Of a DNA stretch of 36,762 bases, positions 1-7,891 are shown piece after piece. The position numbers were made by a program, and so were the translations under genes. Numbering within the stretch: position 1 is the stretch's first letter; each line of letters starts with the position of its first letter. The notes beneath the pieces are model-generated. The model was not told the DNA's origin and made no database searches. It was given only the letters and a program-made list of their open reading frames with translations. This stretch comes from Anaerolinea sp. (GTDB lineage: Bacteria; Chloroflexota; Anaerolineae; Anaerolineales; Villigracilaceae), in NCBI GenBank assembly GCA_020047815.1, contig JAIFNG010000092.1:1-36762 (forward strand), read 5' to 3'.

Positions 1-815
1 ACCAACAAGGCGGTACGGAGAAACTCAAGGAATTGAACTACTCTGGCTCAGAGAGCAAACTGGGTGAACATATCAGTTCTCTCGAAGCCTATTTTCGCGA
101 GCATCCGCCAGCCAGCATCAAAGAAGCGTAAAACAAGATTGAACTGATAACAGGCGTCAAACGCAGTGAGACGCAAATTGCGGAGTTCCTGAAAAAAACT
201 GCATTTCCGTTGTCGCTAAGTAGGCATGATTCCAGCCAAAGCTGACCCTCAAAAGCAGGCAGATTACCTGAAAAACGAAATCGAGCCCCGTTTGGCGGAA
301 GCAAAAGCGGGAAACCGCGCTGTTTACTTTGTCGATGCGGCTCACTTTGTACTTGCGCCTTTCATTGGCTTTCTCTGGTCTCTGACACGCATCTTTACTC
401 AAGCCCCAGCAGGACGACAACGCTTCAATGTGCTTGGCGCAATGAACGCCATTACCCAAGAATTGGTCACCGTAACCAATGACACCTGCATGACAGCGGA
501 AAGTGTCTGTGCTCTGCTGGATAAAATGCACAACTTGAAACTTGGCACTCCACTCACACTGTTTCTGGATAATGCGCGTTATCAGCATTGTGCCCTGGTG
601 ATTGAAAAAGCCGCCAGCCTGTAGATTGAGTTATGCTTTTTGCCTTCCTATTCGCCAAATTTGAACTCGAGCGAACGTTTGTGGAAGTTTGTCAAAAAGA
701 AGTGTCTGTATTCCAAATACTACCCGGATTTTGCCGCCTTCAAAGCGGCCATCAAGGAAAAATATTCCATGCGCAAAGGGATGTTATCGCCTAATTCCTT
801 CCATCTCATGCGCCG
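1..815 (+). pseudogene. IS630-family transposase, degraded, 5' end outside window
   Basis: This is the remnant of a DDE transposase of the IS630 type. The three acidic catalytic regions are readable: FVDAAHF near 330, FLDNARY near 565, and the PSYSPNLN..ERLW block near 640-680. The reading frame is broken in several places. A TAA at 129-131 interrupts the N-terminal part, the frame changes at an A7 run (192-198), a TAA at 217-219 sits where a Lys codon is expected, and a TAG at 622-624 falls just before the third catalytic block. The gene cannot make a full protein. Its 3' end (roughly 780-815) overlaps the 3' end of the opposing peptidase gene, so the insertion may have supplied that gene's last codons. 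The element ends were not identified. Confidence 0.85.
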
Positions 816-1863
816 CCAAACCATTAAGCGGCAAAGCATGGATCGTCCTTCCTTTGTACCCCGTCATCGTCCCGGCCTGACATAAGGAATTATAGATTGC
901 CTCCTCTGTTGCTTCAATGGAGGCTTGAAACAATGGGGAAAGATGCCCATTTGGCACCTCTGGATAAGACCACACCTGTCTGCGCCTGTCAGGCGTCCTG
1001 CGAACTTCCTCCGCTGTAGAAAACGCAATAACATAATCTCCTGACCCATTGCTCATGGAGGCGCCTGTCCTCGCCAGTCCTGCGAGTCCGCGATTGGCGA
1101 GACGCTTGAGGTTGCGGTCTGATAACGGCGCGTCCGTGGCAATGACGATCATGACCGAGCCGTCGGCTGAGTCAGTCTCCAACTCTGCCTTCAAATAATA
1201 TTGTCCCAGTCTTTTGCCAACGGGAATCCCATCCATTTGCAATACACCACCAAAATTTGATTGAACCAATACGCCAACGACATATCCGCCAAGACTGACA
1301 GGAAGCTGGCGGGAACTTGTTCCAATTCCGCCTTTCCAACCAAAACAGACCGTCCCTGTGCCGGCGCCAACGCATCCCTCCGGGACCGGACCTGATTTTG
1401 CGGTCTTGAGCGCGCGCATCCCCAGTTCCCTGGTTAGGGCAGCCCGGCTGCTGCGAATATTGTTCAATAACCCATCATTGGTTTCACCCACCACAGGATT
1501 AACACTAAGCACATTTTCATTGCCTGACTGTTCGAGTGTCCAGTCGATCAATGCTTCTGCGGCACAGGGCACGGCAAGGGTATTTGTTAAAATGACCGGC
1601 GTTTCTATTTCACCGAGTTCTTCGATCTGCGTTGACCCCATCAACTTGCCAAATCCATTTCCAACTGATACGCCGGCAGGGACTTTATCCTGATACATAT
1701 TGCCAGCATGCGGAAGGATGGCGGTCAAGCCTGTGCGGATATCATCCCCTTCGATCAAGGTGACGTGTCCAACCATGATCCCTGCGATATCCGTGATCGC
1801 ATTCCACCTGCCAGTCGGCAGGATGCCAGGCTTAATCCCCAGATCTCTTACGCGGTTACCCAC
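784..1863 (-). CDS. P1-family peptidase (DmpA/BapA-type aminopeptidase, S58)
   Basis: The 359-residue protein belongs to the self-processing N-terminal nucleophile hydrolases related to DmpA L-aminopeptidase/D-esterase and beta-peptidyl aminopeptidases. The family motif around TGASMSNGSGDYVIAFST (residues 266-283) is present. By analogy with DmpA the chain would be cut just before Ser269, which becomes the nucleophile of the beta subunit. Length is normal for the family (about 350-375). The start overlaps the stop of the upstream nitroreductase by 8 bp, so the two are probably translated together. The substrate is unknown. The last residues overlap the transposase remnant on the other strand and could be altered. 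Confidence 0.85.
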   Translation of the reverse strand: MGNRVRDLGIKPGILPTGRWNAITDIAGIMVGHVTLIEGDDIRTGLTAILPHAGNMYQDKVPAGVSVGNGFGKLMGSTQIEELGEIETPVILTNTLAVPCAAEALIDWTLEQSGNENVLSVNPVVGETNDGLLNNIRSSRAALTRELGMRALKTAKSGPVPEGCVGAGTGTVCFGWKGGIGTSSRQLPVSLGGYVVGVLVQSNFGGVLQMDGIPVGKRLGQYYLKAELETDSADGSVMIVIATDAPLSDRNLKRLANRGLAGLARTGASMSNGSGDYVIAFSTAEEVRRTPDRRRQVWSYPEVPNGHLSPLFQASIEATEEAIYNSLCQAGTMTGYKGRTIHALPLNGLAAHEMEGIRR

Positions 1864-2629
1864 CCTTCATCCAGCCCTTCAATATCGCCCGTACCGAGCG
1901 GCTCATCTCGACCGAAAAATCCGAACTGAATTTCCGCGTGTACATGGCTTGCCCAAAGTTGGCTATACCCTCCTTCGGCGTCATCTGGCTTTCTGTTTCA
2001 CGGAACATTTCATCGAAATCCTCCCTGCCAAGCCTTCGGTATTGATTCTCAAAGACGATAAATTTTTGGTCGAAGCGTGATGTGTATTTTCGATCCTTCT
2101 GCTGCCGGGTGGGGTAGCCAAACACAACCATGCTGATTGGAAATACATACTGCGGCAGATTGAACAGTTCCCTGTGAGTCTCGTATTGTTCCATAATGTC
2201 ACCGATGTAGCAGGAGCCAATTCCGAACGATTCAGCTGCGATGACAGCGTTCTGTGCAGCGATCAAGGCATCTGAACAAGCCAGGAAAAGGTCACCCTCT
2301 TCCGGTTTGCGCATTTCGATCTTTCCCTCCCTGCACAACGCCTGCACATCCGAGGCTACAAAGTAATCGAACCAGCGTTGATAATCAGCCAGAAACAACC
2401 ATACCATTGGCGCCCGCGCAATAAAAGGCTGGTCGTCACAGGTGACGGCCAGCTTGTCTTTTATTTTTTGGTCGGTCACGTCCACGATCGAATACAACAT
2501 CATATTCCCGGCAGTGGGTGCGCGCAATGTTGCTTTCAGGATCTCGGCCTTTATCTCGGCTTCGATCTCTTTCTGTTCGTATGCACGCATTGATTTTCGC
2601 TTCATTAATACATCGATCACTGGATTCAT
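1856..2629 (-). CDS. nitroreductase-family FMN oxidoreductase
   Basis: This 257-residue protein has the hallmarks of the nitroreductase fold: an N-terminal RKSMRAYE segment that binds FMN phosphate, an APTAGNMML-type loop, and the glycine-containing AAESFGIGSCYIGDI motif about two thirds along. It resembles the longer NfsA/FRP-like group (about 240-260 residues) rather than short NfsB-like enzymes. Such enzymes reduce nitro compounds, flavins or quinones with NAD(P)H, and the physiological substrate cannot be read from sequence. A GAGG ribosome-binding site lies 5 bases before the ATG. It is the first gene of a two-gene unit with the P1 peptidase. Confidence 0.85.
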   Translation of the reverse strand: MNPVIDVLMKRKSMRAYEQKEIEAEIKAEILKATLRAPTAGNMMLYSIVDVTDQKIKDKLAVTCDDQPFIARAPMVWLFLADYQRWFDYFVASDVQALCREGKIEMRKPEEGDLFLACSDALIAAQNAVIAAESFGIGSCYIGDIMEQYETHRELFNLPQYVFPISMVVFGYPTRQQKDRKYTSRFDQKFIVFENQYRRLGREDFDEMFRETESQMTPKEGIANFGQAMYTRKFSSDFSVEMSRSVRAILKGWMKGG

Positions 2630-2729
2630 TGGTTCCTCAAATTTTTTGAATACGCTTCGGAAATATTTGAATTTCTGAAGTCCTGATGTGATAATTTAAT
2701 TCGTGATACAAGGTTTGATGGTTGTTCAA

Positions 2730-3206
2730 CTAAATGGAATTTTCACCCAGGTCCACTTTACGTGTCATGTAACTGTCATAATCAGGGACAAGGCGGTCGT
2801 ATTCACCATCCATCAATGGAGAGGAGATCATGAAGTCTGCTGAGGCACGATTACAGGCAATGGGTATGTTCCACACAACCGCCATGCGCAAGAGCGCCTT
2901 GACATCGGGATCGTGTGGCTGTGGCTCCAGCGGATCCCAGAAAAAGATAAGAAAATCTATCTTATTGTCAACGATCTTGGCGCCAATCTGCTGATCACCC
3001 CCAAGGGGACCACTCTTTAGTCTGACAATCTTGAAGCCAAGCTCGTGCTCCAGAATTTTTCCCGTAGTACCTGTTGCAAATACCTGATGATGTGCCAACA
3101 GATCACGGTTGAATTTTGCCCATTCCACCAGGTCACGTTTTTTATTATCATGCGCAACAAGGGCTATCTTCTTGTCATGTTCCATGGGAATCTTTTTATG
3201 AGCCAT
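2730..3206 (-). CDS. mgsA: methylglyoxal synthase
   Basis: The 158-residue protein matches methylglyoxal synthase throughout. It converts dihydroxyacetone phosphate to methylglyoxal and phosphate, a cytoplasmic bypass of lower glycolysis used when phosphate is short or sugar phosphates accumulate. Visible signatures are AHDNKK near the N-terminus, ATGTTG for phosphate binding, the SGPLGGDQQIGA stretch with the catalytic Asp, FWDPLEPQPHDPDVKALLR, and NIPIACNRASADFMISS. Family length is about 130-155, so the protein is full length with a short N-terminal extension. A strong AAAGGAG site precedes the ATG. It appears to be a single-gene unit. Confidence 0.97.
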   Translation of the reverse strand: MAHKKIPMEHDKKIALVAHDNKKRDLVEWAKFNRDLLAHHQVFATGTTGKILEHELGFKIVRLKSGPLGGDQQIGAKIVDNKIDFLIFFWDPLEPQPHDPDVKALLRMAVVWNIPIACNRASADFMISSPLMDGEYDRLVPDYDSYMTRKVDLGENSI

Positions 3207-3307
3207 AATTATTGCTCCTTTTTGTGGTATTAACCTGACTCAGATTATAGCATTCTGAAAGCATCCGAATGCATATGCCCTTGCGCGCCAAAATTAAAAA
3301 CGCCTGA

Positions 3308-3772
3308 TCAATCTGCCGGTTTACCCTTGTACTCACCCTGCTTGAGCAGGGTTTCTCCATCCTCATCAAAAATCTTGTAAACCAACTGCATGGGGAAAGC
3401 CTTGCTGAGCATCGCCTGCGCAGGACAATATTTCTCTGCCGAGAGCTCGATGGCGCGAAGTAAAGAAGATTCGTCCACATCCCGGCCCGTAACCCGGTAT
3501 TCGATCACCGCGCCGGTAAACACCTTCGGATGTTCATCCGCCCGCTGTGCATGGACTTGGACCTGAAAATCGGCAATGGGTTGTTTTTTCTTTTGCATGA
3601 TGGAAATAACGTCCATGGCAGTACAACCGGCAAGCCCAAGTGCAATAAATTCCATCGGACGTGCGCCGGTATTTTCTCCGCCCGCTGCATCGGTATCCAT
3701 TCTTTGCGTGAATCCAGAATCGCCTACCCCTTCAAAAGCCATTTTGCCTTTCCAATTTAAAATTATATCCAT
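3308..3772 (-). CDS. OsmC-family protein (YhfA-like)
   Basis: This 154-residue protein belongs to the OsmC/Ohr superfamily. The two conserved reactive cysteines are present: Cys50 in GLAGCTAMDV and Cys116 in KYCPAQAML. The PMEFIALGLAGC context is typical of the YhfA-like branch, which is less well characterised than the Ohr and OsmC peroxidases. A role in thiol-dependent peroxide or electrophile detoxification is likely but unproven. The start codon lies 3 bases after the tlpA-like stop and its AAGGAG site falls at the end of that gene, so the two are cotranscribed. This pairs a thiol peroxidase-like protein with a thioredoxin-like one. Confidence 0.88.
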   Translation of the reverse strand: MDIILNWKGKMAFEGVGDSGFTQRMDTDAAGGENTGARPMEFIALGLAGCTAMDVISIMQKKKQPIADFQVQVHAQRADEHPKVFTGAVIEYRVTGRDVDESSLLRAIELSAEKYCPAQAMLSKAFPMQLVYKIFDEDGETLLKQGEYKGKPAD

Positions 3773-3775
3773 GTT

Positions 3776-4339
3776 TTACTCCTTAATTAATTGGGTCACA
3801 TATTTTTCGAGGAAACCTTCCGAAACAGCGCCAACCCATGTCAGACGCACTCTTCCAGTGCGGTCAATCACAAACGAACTTGGCAGACTCATGGTATTGA
3901 ACTTTCGCTGAGCCTGATAATCCTCATCCAGCCAGATAGGGAACGTCAAGCCAAACTCTGCAACAAACGGCTGCACAACAGCAAGCGACTCCTCCTGGTC
4001 AATTCCGATCAGCACGAAACCATCTGCCTGATGGTTTTCGTAAAAGTTCTGCAATGCCGGCATTTCCTCCTTGCATGGGGGGCACCAGGTAGCCCATAGA
4101 TTGACGAGTATTACGCTTCCAGCATAATCATCCAAGGATACAGAACTTCCTGAAAGATCGATCAAAGTCAACTCGGGGGCGGCAAAATCCACTTCAACAG
4201 GAACAGTTGAAAACTCTTCAGGTGAAGCAGCAGCATGGCTCAAAAGCATGAAGAGCATGATCCCGATCGCGATGAGGCCCAAGCCAATCATCAACATGCC
4301 ATAAAAACGGAGCGGGGAAGGTCGAGTGGTTAAAGTCAT
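3776..4339 (-). CDS. membrane-anchored TlpA/ResA-type thiol-disulfide oxidoreductase
   Basis: The protein (187 residues from the chosen ATG) has one N-terminal membrane segment (about residues 12-36) followed by an extracytoplasmic thioredoxin fold of the TlpA/ResA class. The active site is WATWCPPCKEEMPAL with Cys86 and Cys89, and the later SLPSSFVIDRTGRV stretch carries the cis-proline region. Such proteins reduce disulfides outside the membrane, often for cytochrome c maturation, though no cytochrome gene is nearby. An upstream in-frame TTG at 4351 is possible. The ATG at 4339 is preferred because a GGATGTGA purine stretch sits before it. It is the first gene of a unit with the OsmC-like protein. 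Confidence 0.9.
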   Translation of the reverse strand: MTLTTRPSPLRFYGMLMIGLGLIAIGIMLFMLLSHAAASPEEFSTVPVEVDFAAPELTLIDLSGSSVSLDDYAGSVILVNLWATWCPPCKEEMPALQNFYENHQADGFVLIGIDQEESLAVVQPFVAEFGLTFPIWLDEDYQAQRKFNTMSLPSSFVIDRTGRVRLTWVGAVSEGFLEKYVTQLIKE

Positions 4340-4714
4340 TCTCACATCCAAATTATCTTTGCCCGCAAGGAGCAGAAAAGAGTTTATCAGGTACTACCGC
4401 CATCTTTCTCATTTATGAAACCAGATGCGGGACTTTCCAGTTAAGACAAGCCGTCGTGATCCAAATACCCATTTTCAAACCGTGGAAACAACCCGTCTTT
4501 GAGAATTGACTTCAAAACTGCGGGCTTATTCCGACCCTGAAAGAGCATCTCAAAAAAGGACAGATCCATTTTTTTCCATTATCACATATTATTAAGATGC
4601 AGGGCAAAGAATAATTATGCTTTACAAAGTATACCCGACCAGGAACACGTCAGACAAAAATGGGAAGTATGTCACTGAGTTTAGGATGTTTGGTACTGGA
4701 AAGTTGTTCAGACG
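4340..4714. other. 375-bp intergenic region between divergent genes
   Basis: The region separates the minus-strand TlpA-like gene from the plus-strand cyclic-nucleotide-binding gene and should hold promoters for both. I see no ORF with a convincing start, no tRNA-like cloverleaf and no strong inverted repeat. AT-rich stretches near 4570-4625 are the most promoter-like part for the plus-strand gene. Confidence 0.5.
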
Positions 4715-5191
4715 TTGATTAATATAAAACAAATGCTTGAAACCCTTCCCAGCATCCCGCTCTTTCACGACATTGACCCTGCTCAAACAGCCTTACTGAA
4801 GCCCCTCTTTGAGCAATTCGCATGTCCCCCGGAGACAGTGATCATCGAACAAGGCGCTCCCGCAATCTATTTATATCTACTGATTTCGGGCGAGGTTGCA
4901 ATTCGGTATAAACCCTACGATGGACCATCGATCATTTTAACGCGCCTGCGTGATGGTGATGTATTTGGCTGGTCGGCAGTGGTTGGGAGTCCGTGCTACA
5001 CTTCAAGCATCGTGAGCGAAACCCAGGTCGAAGCAATTCGAATACGAAGAAATGATCTGTTAAAATTATCCAACGACTCTCCCGAAACCGGGAAGGTTAT
5101 CATGGACCGCCTCGCGCGGGTTGTTTCACCCCGTTGGGAAACCACACATGCCCAGGTTCAGTCGCTTTTAAATTCCAACCAGAAATCATAA
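4715..5191 (+). CDS. cyclic nucleotide-binding domain protein without DNA-binding domain
   Basis: This 158-residue protein is a stand-alone cNMP-binding beta-roll of the CRP/FNR type. The segment VIIEQGAPAIYLYLLISGEVAI matches the entry strands, and LRDGDVFGWSAVVGSP corresponds to the phosphate-binding cassette, although the canonical Arg of cAMP binders is not evident. There is no C-terminal winged helix; the chain stops after about 20 residues of helix. It may sense a ligand and act on another protein. The first possible start is TTG at 4715, and an ATG at 4733 is an alternative; neither has a clear Shine-Dalgarno site. The Nfu gene follows after 13 bases, so the two probably form an operon. 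Confidence 0.8.
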   Translation: MINIKQMLETLPSIPLFHDIDPAQTALLKPLFEQFACPPETVIIEQGAPAIYLYLLISGEVAIRYKPYDGPSIILTRLRDGDVFGWSAVVGSPCYTSSIVSETQVEAIRIRRNDLLKLSNDSPETGKVIMDRLARVVSPRWETTHAQVQSLLNSNQKS

Positions 5192-5204
5192 AAAGGAGCA
5201 AGCC

Positions 5205-5453
5205 ATGGTTGCACCAGAATCAACCGATCGAGAAACACAATTGCGCGGTCTGCTTGATAAGATCAGTGCGTATGTTGAACAATTCCATGGAGGTAACGTG
5301 GAATTTGTGTCATTCAACGGCAAGCAATTAAAAGTTAAGTTGGGAGGCGCGTGTTTGAATTGTCCGCTATTGCCATCCACGCTGCACGGTTGGGTGGAGG
5401 GAACCATCCATCAATTCTTCCCGGATGTGGAAGTCATCGGAGAACAAGAATAA
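5205..5453 (+). CDS. NifU C-terminal-domain (Nfu) iron-sulfur scaffold
   Basis: The 82-residue protein is a minimal Nfu domain. Nfu proteins hold a bridging [4Fe-4S] cluster between two monomers and pass it to target apoproteins in the cytoplasm. The signature Cys-x-x-Cys is present as GACLNCPLLPSTL (Cys50 and Cys53), followed by the family helix and the final FPDVEVIG strand. The region EQFHGGNVEFVSFNG matches the start of the domain. An AAAAGGAGC ribosome-binding site precedes the ATG. It lies 13 bases behind the cyclic-nucleotide-binding gene. A role in supplying clusters to the many Fe-S proteins in the window is plausible but not shown. Confidence 0.88.
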   Translation: MVAPESTDRETQLRGLLDKISAYVEQFHGGNVEFVSFNGKQLKVKLGGACLNCPLLPSTLHGWVEGTIHQFFPDVEVIGEQE

Positions 5454-5476
5454 CTTGCTGAGGGCAGGTATGTAAC

Positions 5477-5514
5477 AAGAATACATCCCCGTGAATTCAC
5501 GGGGATGTATTCTT
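5477..5514. terminator. perfect 38-bp palindrome, bidirectional terminator
   Basis: The two arms are perfectly complementary over 19 bp with the centre at 5495/5496, and the stem contains CCCCGTG/CACGGGG. It lies 23 bases after the nfu stop and 18 bases beyond the stop of the convergent membrane-protein gene. The placement between convergent genes fits a shared intrinsic terminator. The flanking T and A runs are short. Confidence 0.75.
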
Positions 5515-5532
5515 TCATAAAGAAAGCTTATG

Positions 5533-6294
5533 TTATTTATTTAAGAAATACCGAATCAACATAAATGCGCCAGCCCCGATCAATACAACAGCCCAGAGGT
5601 AGTTGGCGATATTCAAAAGCGATGCAATACCCAAAAAGCCCATTATGCCCAGAACCAGAGCAGGCCAATACGCCCAGTTCATGCCTGCCAGCAGGGCGAC
5701 CAACAAAAATGTGAGCGCGAGACCCAGGAAGAAAAGGCCTGCTGTTTGGAACTCACCAACCCGTTCCGCGGCAATGGTCATACCAGCCAGAGTAACCAAC
5801 ACCCCGCCGGGGATCAGCGCCCACCAGCGTCCTGCACGGTCAGTGATATACACCGCAAAAAAGGAAAGACCAATGCCGCCCAGAAACACCGCGCCGCCAT
5901 ATTCTTCATAACGCTCTGCGACTACGATCATCACGGCAAGAGCGGTCAACACACCCGCAGGGATAAGTGCCCACCAGCGTTCGGTGCGGCTGGTGAAATA
6001 CACAACCCAGAAAGAGAGCGCGATGCCTCCCAGAAAAAGCGCCCCGCCAAATTGATCGAGTGATTCTGGAAGCAGGATCAAGGCGCCAAGGGCAGCCAGC
6101 GTAAACCCGGGGAAAGACGCCCACCAATGTCCGCCCAAAAGCAGGGTAAGAAAAATCAGCCCTGCTGCAAGGAATGCCCCTCCCCAGAAAATATCCGAGG
6201 CATTATCGAGCAGTCCCATGGTTTGCGCAAGCGCCAGCCCGCCGCCTGCAATGAGTAATATCCCAAATATAATTCGTGGATCAAACCTTTTCAC
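5533..6294 (-). CDS. multi-pass membrane protein with tandem internal repeats
   Basis: This 253-residue protein is almost entirely hydrophobic, with about eight to ten membrane segments and a charged C-terminus. I do not recognise a named family. Two adjacent units of roughly 45-50 residues are nearly the same: one begins GGALFLGGIALSF and contains RTERWWALIPAGVLTALA, the next begins GGAVFLGGIGLSF and contains RAGRWWALIPGGVLVTLA, each followed by an AER motif. The similarity is also visible in the DNA near 5840-6050, so a recent duplication of one hairpin is likely. It is the last of three co-directional membrane genes and may work with the two LiaF-like proteins. Confidence 0.7.
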   Translation of the reverse strand: MKRFDPRIIFGILLIAGGGLALAQTMGLLDNASDIFWGGAFLAAGLIFLTLLLGGHWWASFPGFTLAALGALILLPESLDQFGGALFLGGIALSFWVVYFTSRTERWWALIPAGVLTALAVMIVVAERYEEYGGAVFLGGIGLSFFAVYITDRAGRWWALIPGGVLVTLAGMTIAAERVGEFQTAGLFFLGLALTFLLVALLAGMNWAYWPALVLGIMGFLGIASLLNIANYLWAVVLIGAGAFMLIRYFLNK

Positions 6295-6303
6295 ATCATC
6301 CTC

Positions 6304-7101
6304 CTATTTTATTTTGATCGAAGCGGCACCTGCATCAATGGTCATATCCACCGCATTCAGGGCTGAGTCAAAATCAGGTGATTGATAATAACCACCGTTT
6401 CGCGGAAAACGGGCTTCATCCACCGCCAAACTTGCCGCACCGATCGAGGCCCGGATCCGGGCAGACAAGCCATCAGGCACAGTCACTGCCAACGAGGCAG
6501 CACCCAGGTCAAAATCTGCTCCATAGCGTCCACGAGCAGGGAGCGTCACCTGCGTATCACTGGCGCCGGTTTCCATTTTTAAATCGGTCAAATTCAGATC
6601 GCGCAGGTCCAGCATGGCTTTATTGGCGCCGACATTCAATGTCAGCGCGATCGGAACTTGTGGATTAAGCGCCACGTCCCAATCGAGCTGGGCGCGCGGA
6701 CCCAGGAACGGAAAATCCATGACATCCTTTGCAGGCTTCATACGCACCTCAAGTCTGTCAGCATGGCGAGCCGCTTTTTGATCCAGGCCGCCAACGAAGG
6801 AACCATGCGCCAGTTCGTTCGAATTCGCCCCGCTGTGAAGTCTCAACTCACCCGCACCATGTTTGATCTTGAGCGATGCTGCACTTGCACCCTGCAGGTC
6901 AATGGATGCATTTTCCAATTTGACCTTGCCGCGAAAGAAAACACCGATCAGCACCCAGATGCCGCCCAGCATCAGTGCCAGAGGCCATAAGAGTTCCATC
7001 AGCGACATGCCATTGGGAAGTTCGATGCCCATTTCATTGGCGAGCATAAGCCCACCCGCCAGCAACAGGATGACACCCCAGAACAATTGATTGCTGCGCA
7101 T
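6304..7101 (-). CDS. LiaF/YvqF-like membrane protein with C-terminal adhesin-like beta domain
   Basis: The first 60 residues hold a LiaI/LiaF-type pair of membrane segments (NQLFWGVILLLAGGLML and LLWPLALMLGGIWVLIGV). The remaining ~200 residues are soluble and rich in short beta repeats such as LNVGANKAMLDLRDL, METGASDTQVTLP and LDLGAASLAVTV-like units, as in the YvqF C-terminal or DUF4097-like beta-solenoid domain. LiaF proteins inhibit envelope-stress sensor kinases in Firmicutes; here no kinase is adjacent and the function is unknown. A longer frame starts at 7161, but the ATG at 7101 has AGGGAGGA just upstream and directly follows the stop of the preceding gene, so this start is chosen. 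Confidence 0.72.
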   Translation of the reverse strand: MRSNQLFWGVILLLAGGLMLANEMGIELPNGMSLMELLWPLALMLGGIWVLIGVFFRGKVKLENASIDLQGASAASLKIKHGAGELRLHSGANSNELAHGSFVGGLDQKAARHADRLEVRMKPAKDVMDFPFLGPRAQLDWDVALNPQVPIALTLNVGANKAMLDLRDLNLTDLKMETGASDTQVTLPARGRYGADFDLGAASLAVTVPDGLSARIRASIGAASLAVDEARFPRNGGYYQSPDFDSALNAVDMTIDAGAASIKIK

Positions 7102-7102
7102 T

Positions 7103-7636
7103 CTATTCCTCCCTTTTGTTGCGCAGGGAGCGGTACAAACCGCTGCCAAGCACCCAAACACCCAGCAGGATCAACAGAATTGCAGGACCATAGCTTCCAA
7201 GCAGAGTCCATCCGCCGAGGAAGGACGAAAAGACCAGGAACAACACGGCACTGATCACCATCATGTTCAGTCCACGCTTGATATTGTGCGCGGTTCTGTC
7301 GCCCAGCAGACCTGCGAGGATGGATCCAACTCCTACAAAACCAGGGATGAGCGTCCACATGTAAGACCAGGAAGCGTAATCATTTGCCATTTCCTGATAA
7401 TAGAAGATACCGCCGATACCGGCGACAATTGCCGCAGGGACAGACATGCCGGGCTGTCCAAGGACCAGTCCGAAAATGAAGATCCCGCCGCCGATCAGAA
7501 CCATGTTGAAGGGGAATTGGGTGTATTGATCAAAAAACGAGTGAAACGCGGGCAGGCTTTTATCTGCCAGAAACCAGGCGCCAAGCAAAATTAGGATCAC
7601 GCCAAGCGCAAGCTGTGTACGACCATGTTTGTTCAT
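7103..7636 (-). CDS. LiaI/LiaF-like (DUF5668-type) membrane protein
   Basis: The 177-residue protein has about five hydrophobic segments. Its N-terminal TQLALGVILILLGAWFLAD resembles the paired helices of LiaI/LiaF or DUF5668 domains, and the end LLILLGVWVLGSGLYRSL repeats that pattern. It heads the three-gene membrane operon. The stop is one base from the start of the next gene, so translation is probably coupled. Its role is not known from sequence; envelope stress or membrane organisation is a guess from the family name only. Confidence 0.7.
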   Translation of the reverse strand: MNKHGRTQLALGVILILLGAWFLADKSLPAFHSFFDQYTQFPFNMVLIGGGIFIFGLVLGQPGMSVPAAIVAGIGGIFYYQEMANDYASWSYMWTLIPGFVGVGSILAGLLGDRTAHNIKRGLNMMVISAVLFLVFSSFLGGWTLLGSYGPAILLILLGVWVLGSGLYRSLRNKREE

Positions 7637-7891
7637 GTTATTTCTCCTGCGATAGTATTTTGTTAAAGTTTATTACTTTTCGGATAAATATCAATATCCT
7701 TGAAGATATACGCTTAGATTTAACAAAAGTTGTTTTTTTATAATTCCAATTGAGAAAGAATTACGACAAATATCGTAGGATACCGAGTAATTTAAAGTTA
7801 AATTTATTCCAAAAAGAGGAGTTGATAAACCGAAGTTGTTAAAAAAAGTGTTTTAGATGCGATTGACAATGGAGATGGATTTTAAATTTTT
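7637..7891. other. AT-rich intergenic region with a 10-bp inverted repeat
   Basis: This 255-bp AT-rich gap lies upstream of the membrane-protein operon and downstream of the lipoate-ligase homologue. The arms TTTTGTTAAA (7658-7667) and TTTAACAAAA (7719-7728) form a spaced inverted repeat in the likely promoter zone of the membrane operon. No RNA gene or credible ORF was seen. Confidence 0.4.

Noticed and set aside
4340..4714. Possible small RNA or riboswitch in the 375-bp gap
   Set aside because: No conserved riboswitch motif, strong stem or terminator could be made out by eye, so nothing is claimed.
7091..7594. 167-residue plus-strand ORF opposite the LiaI-like membrane gene
   Set aside because: It lies entirely antisense to a gene with a ribosome-binding site and clear membrane helices, and its Gln/His-rich translation has no recognisable domain.
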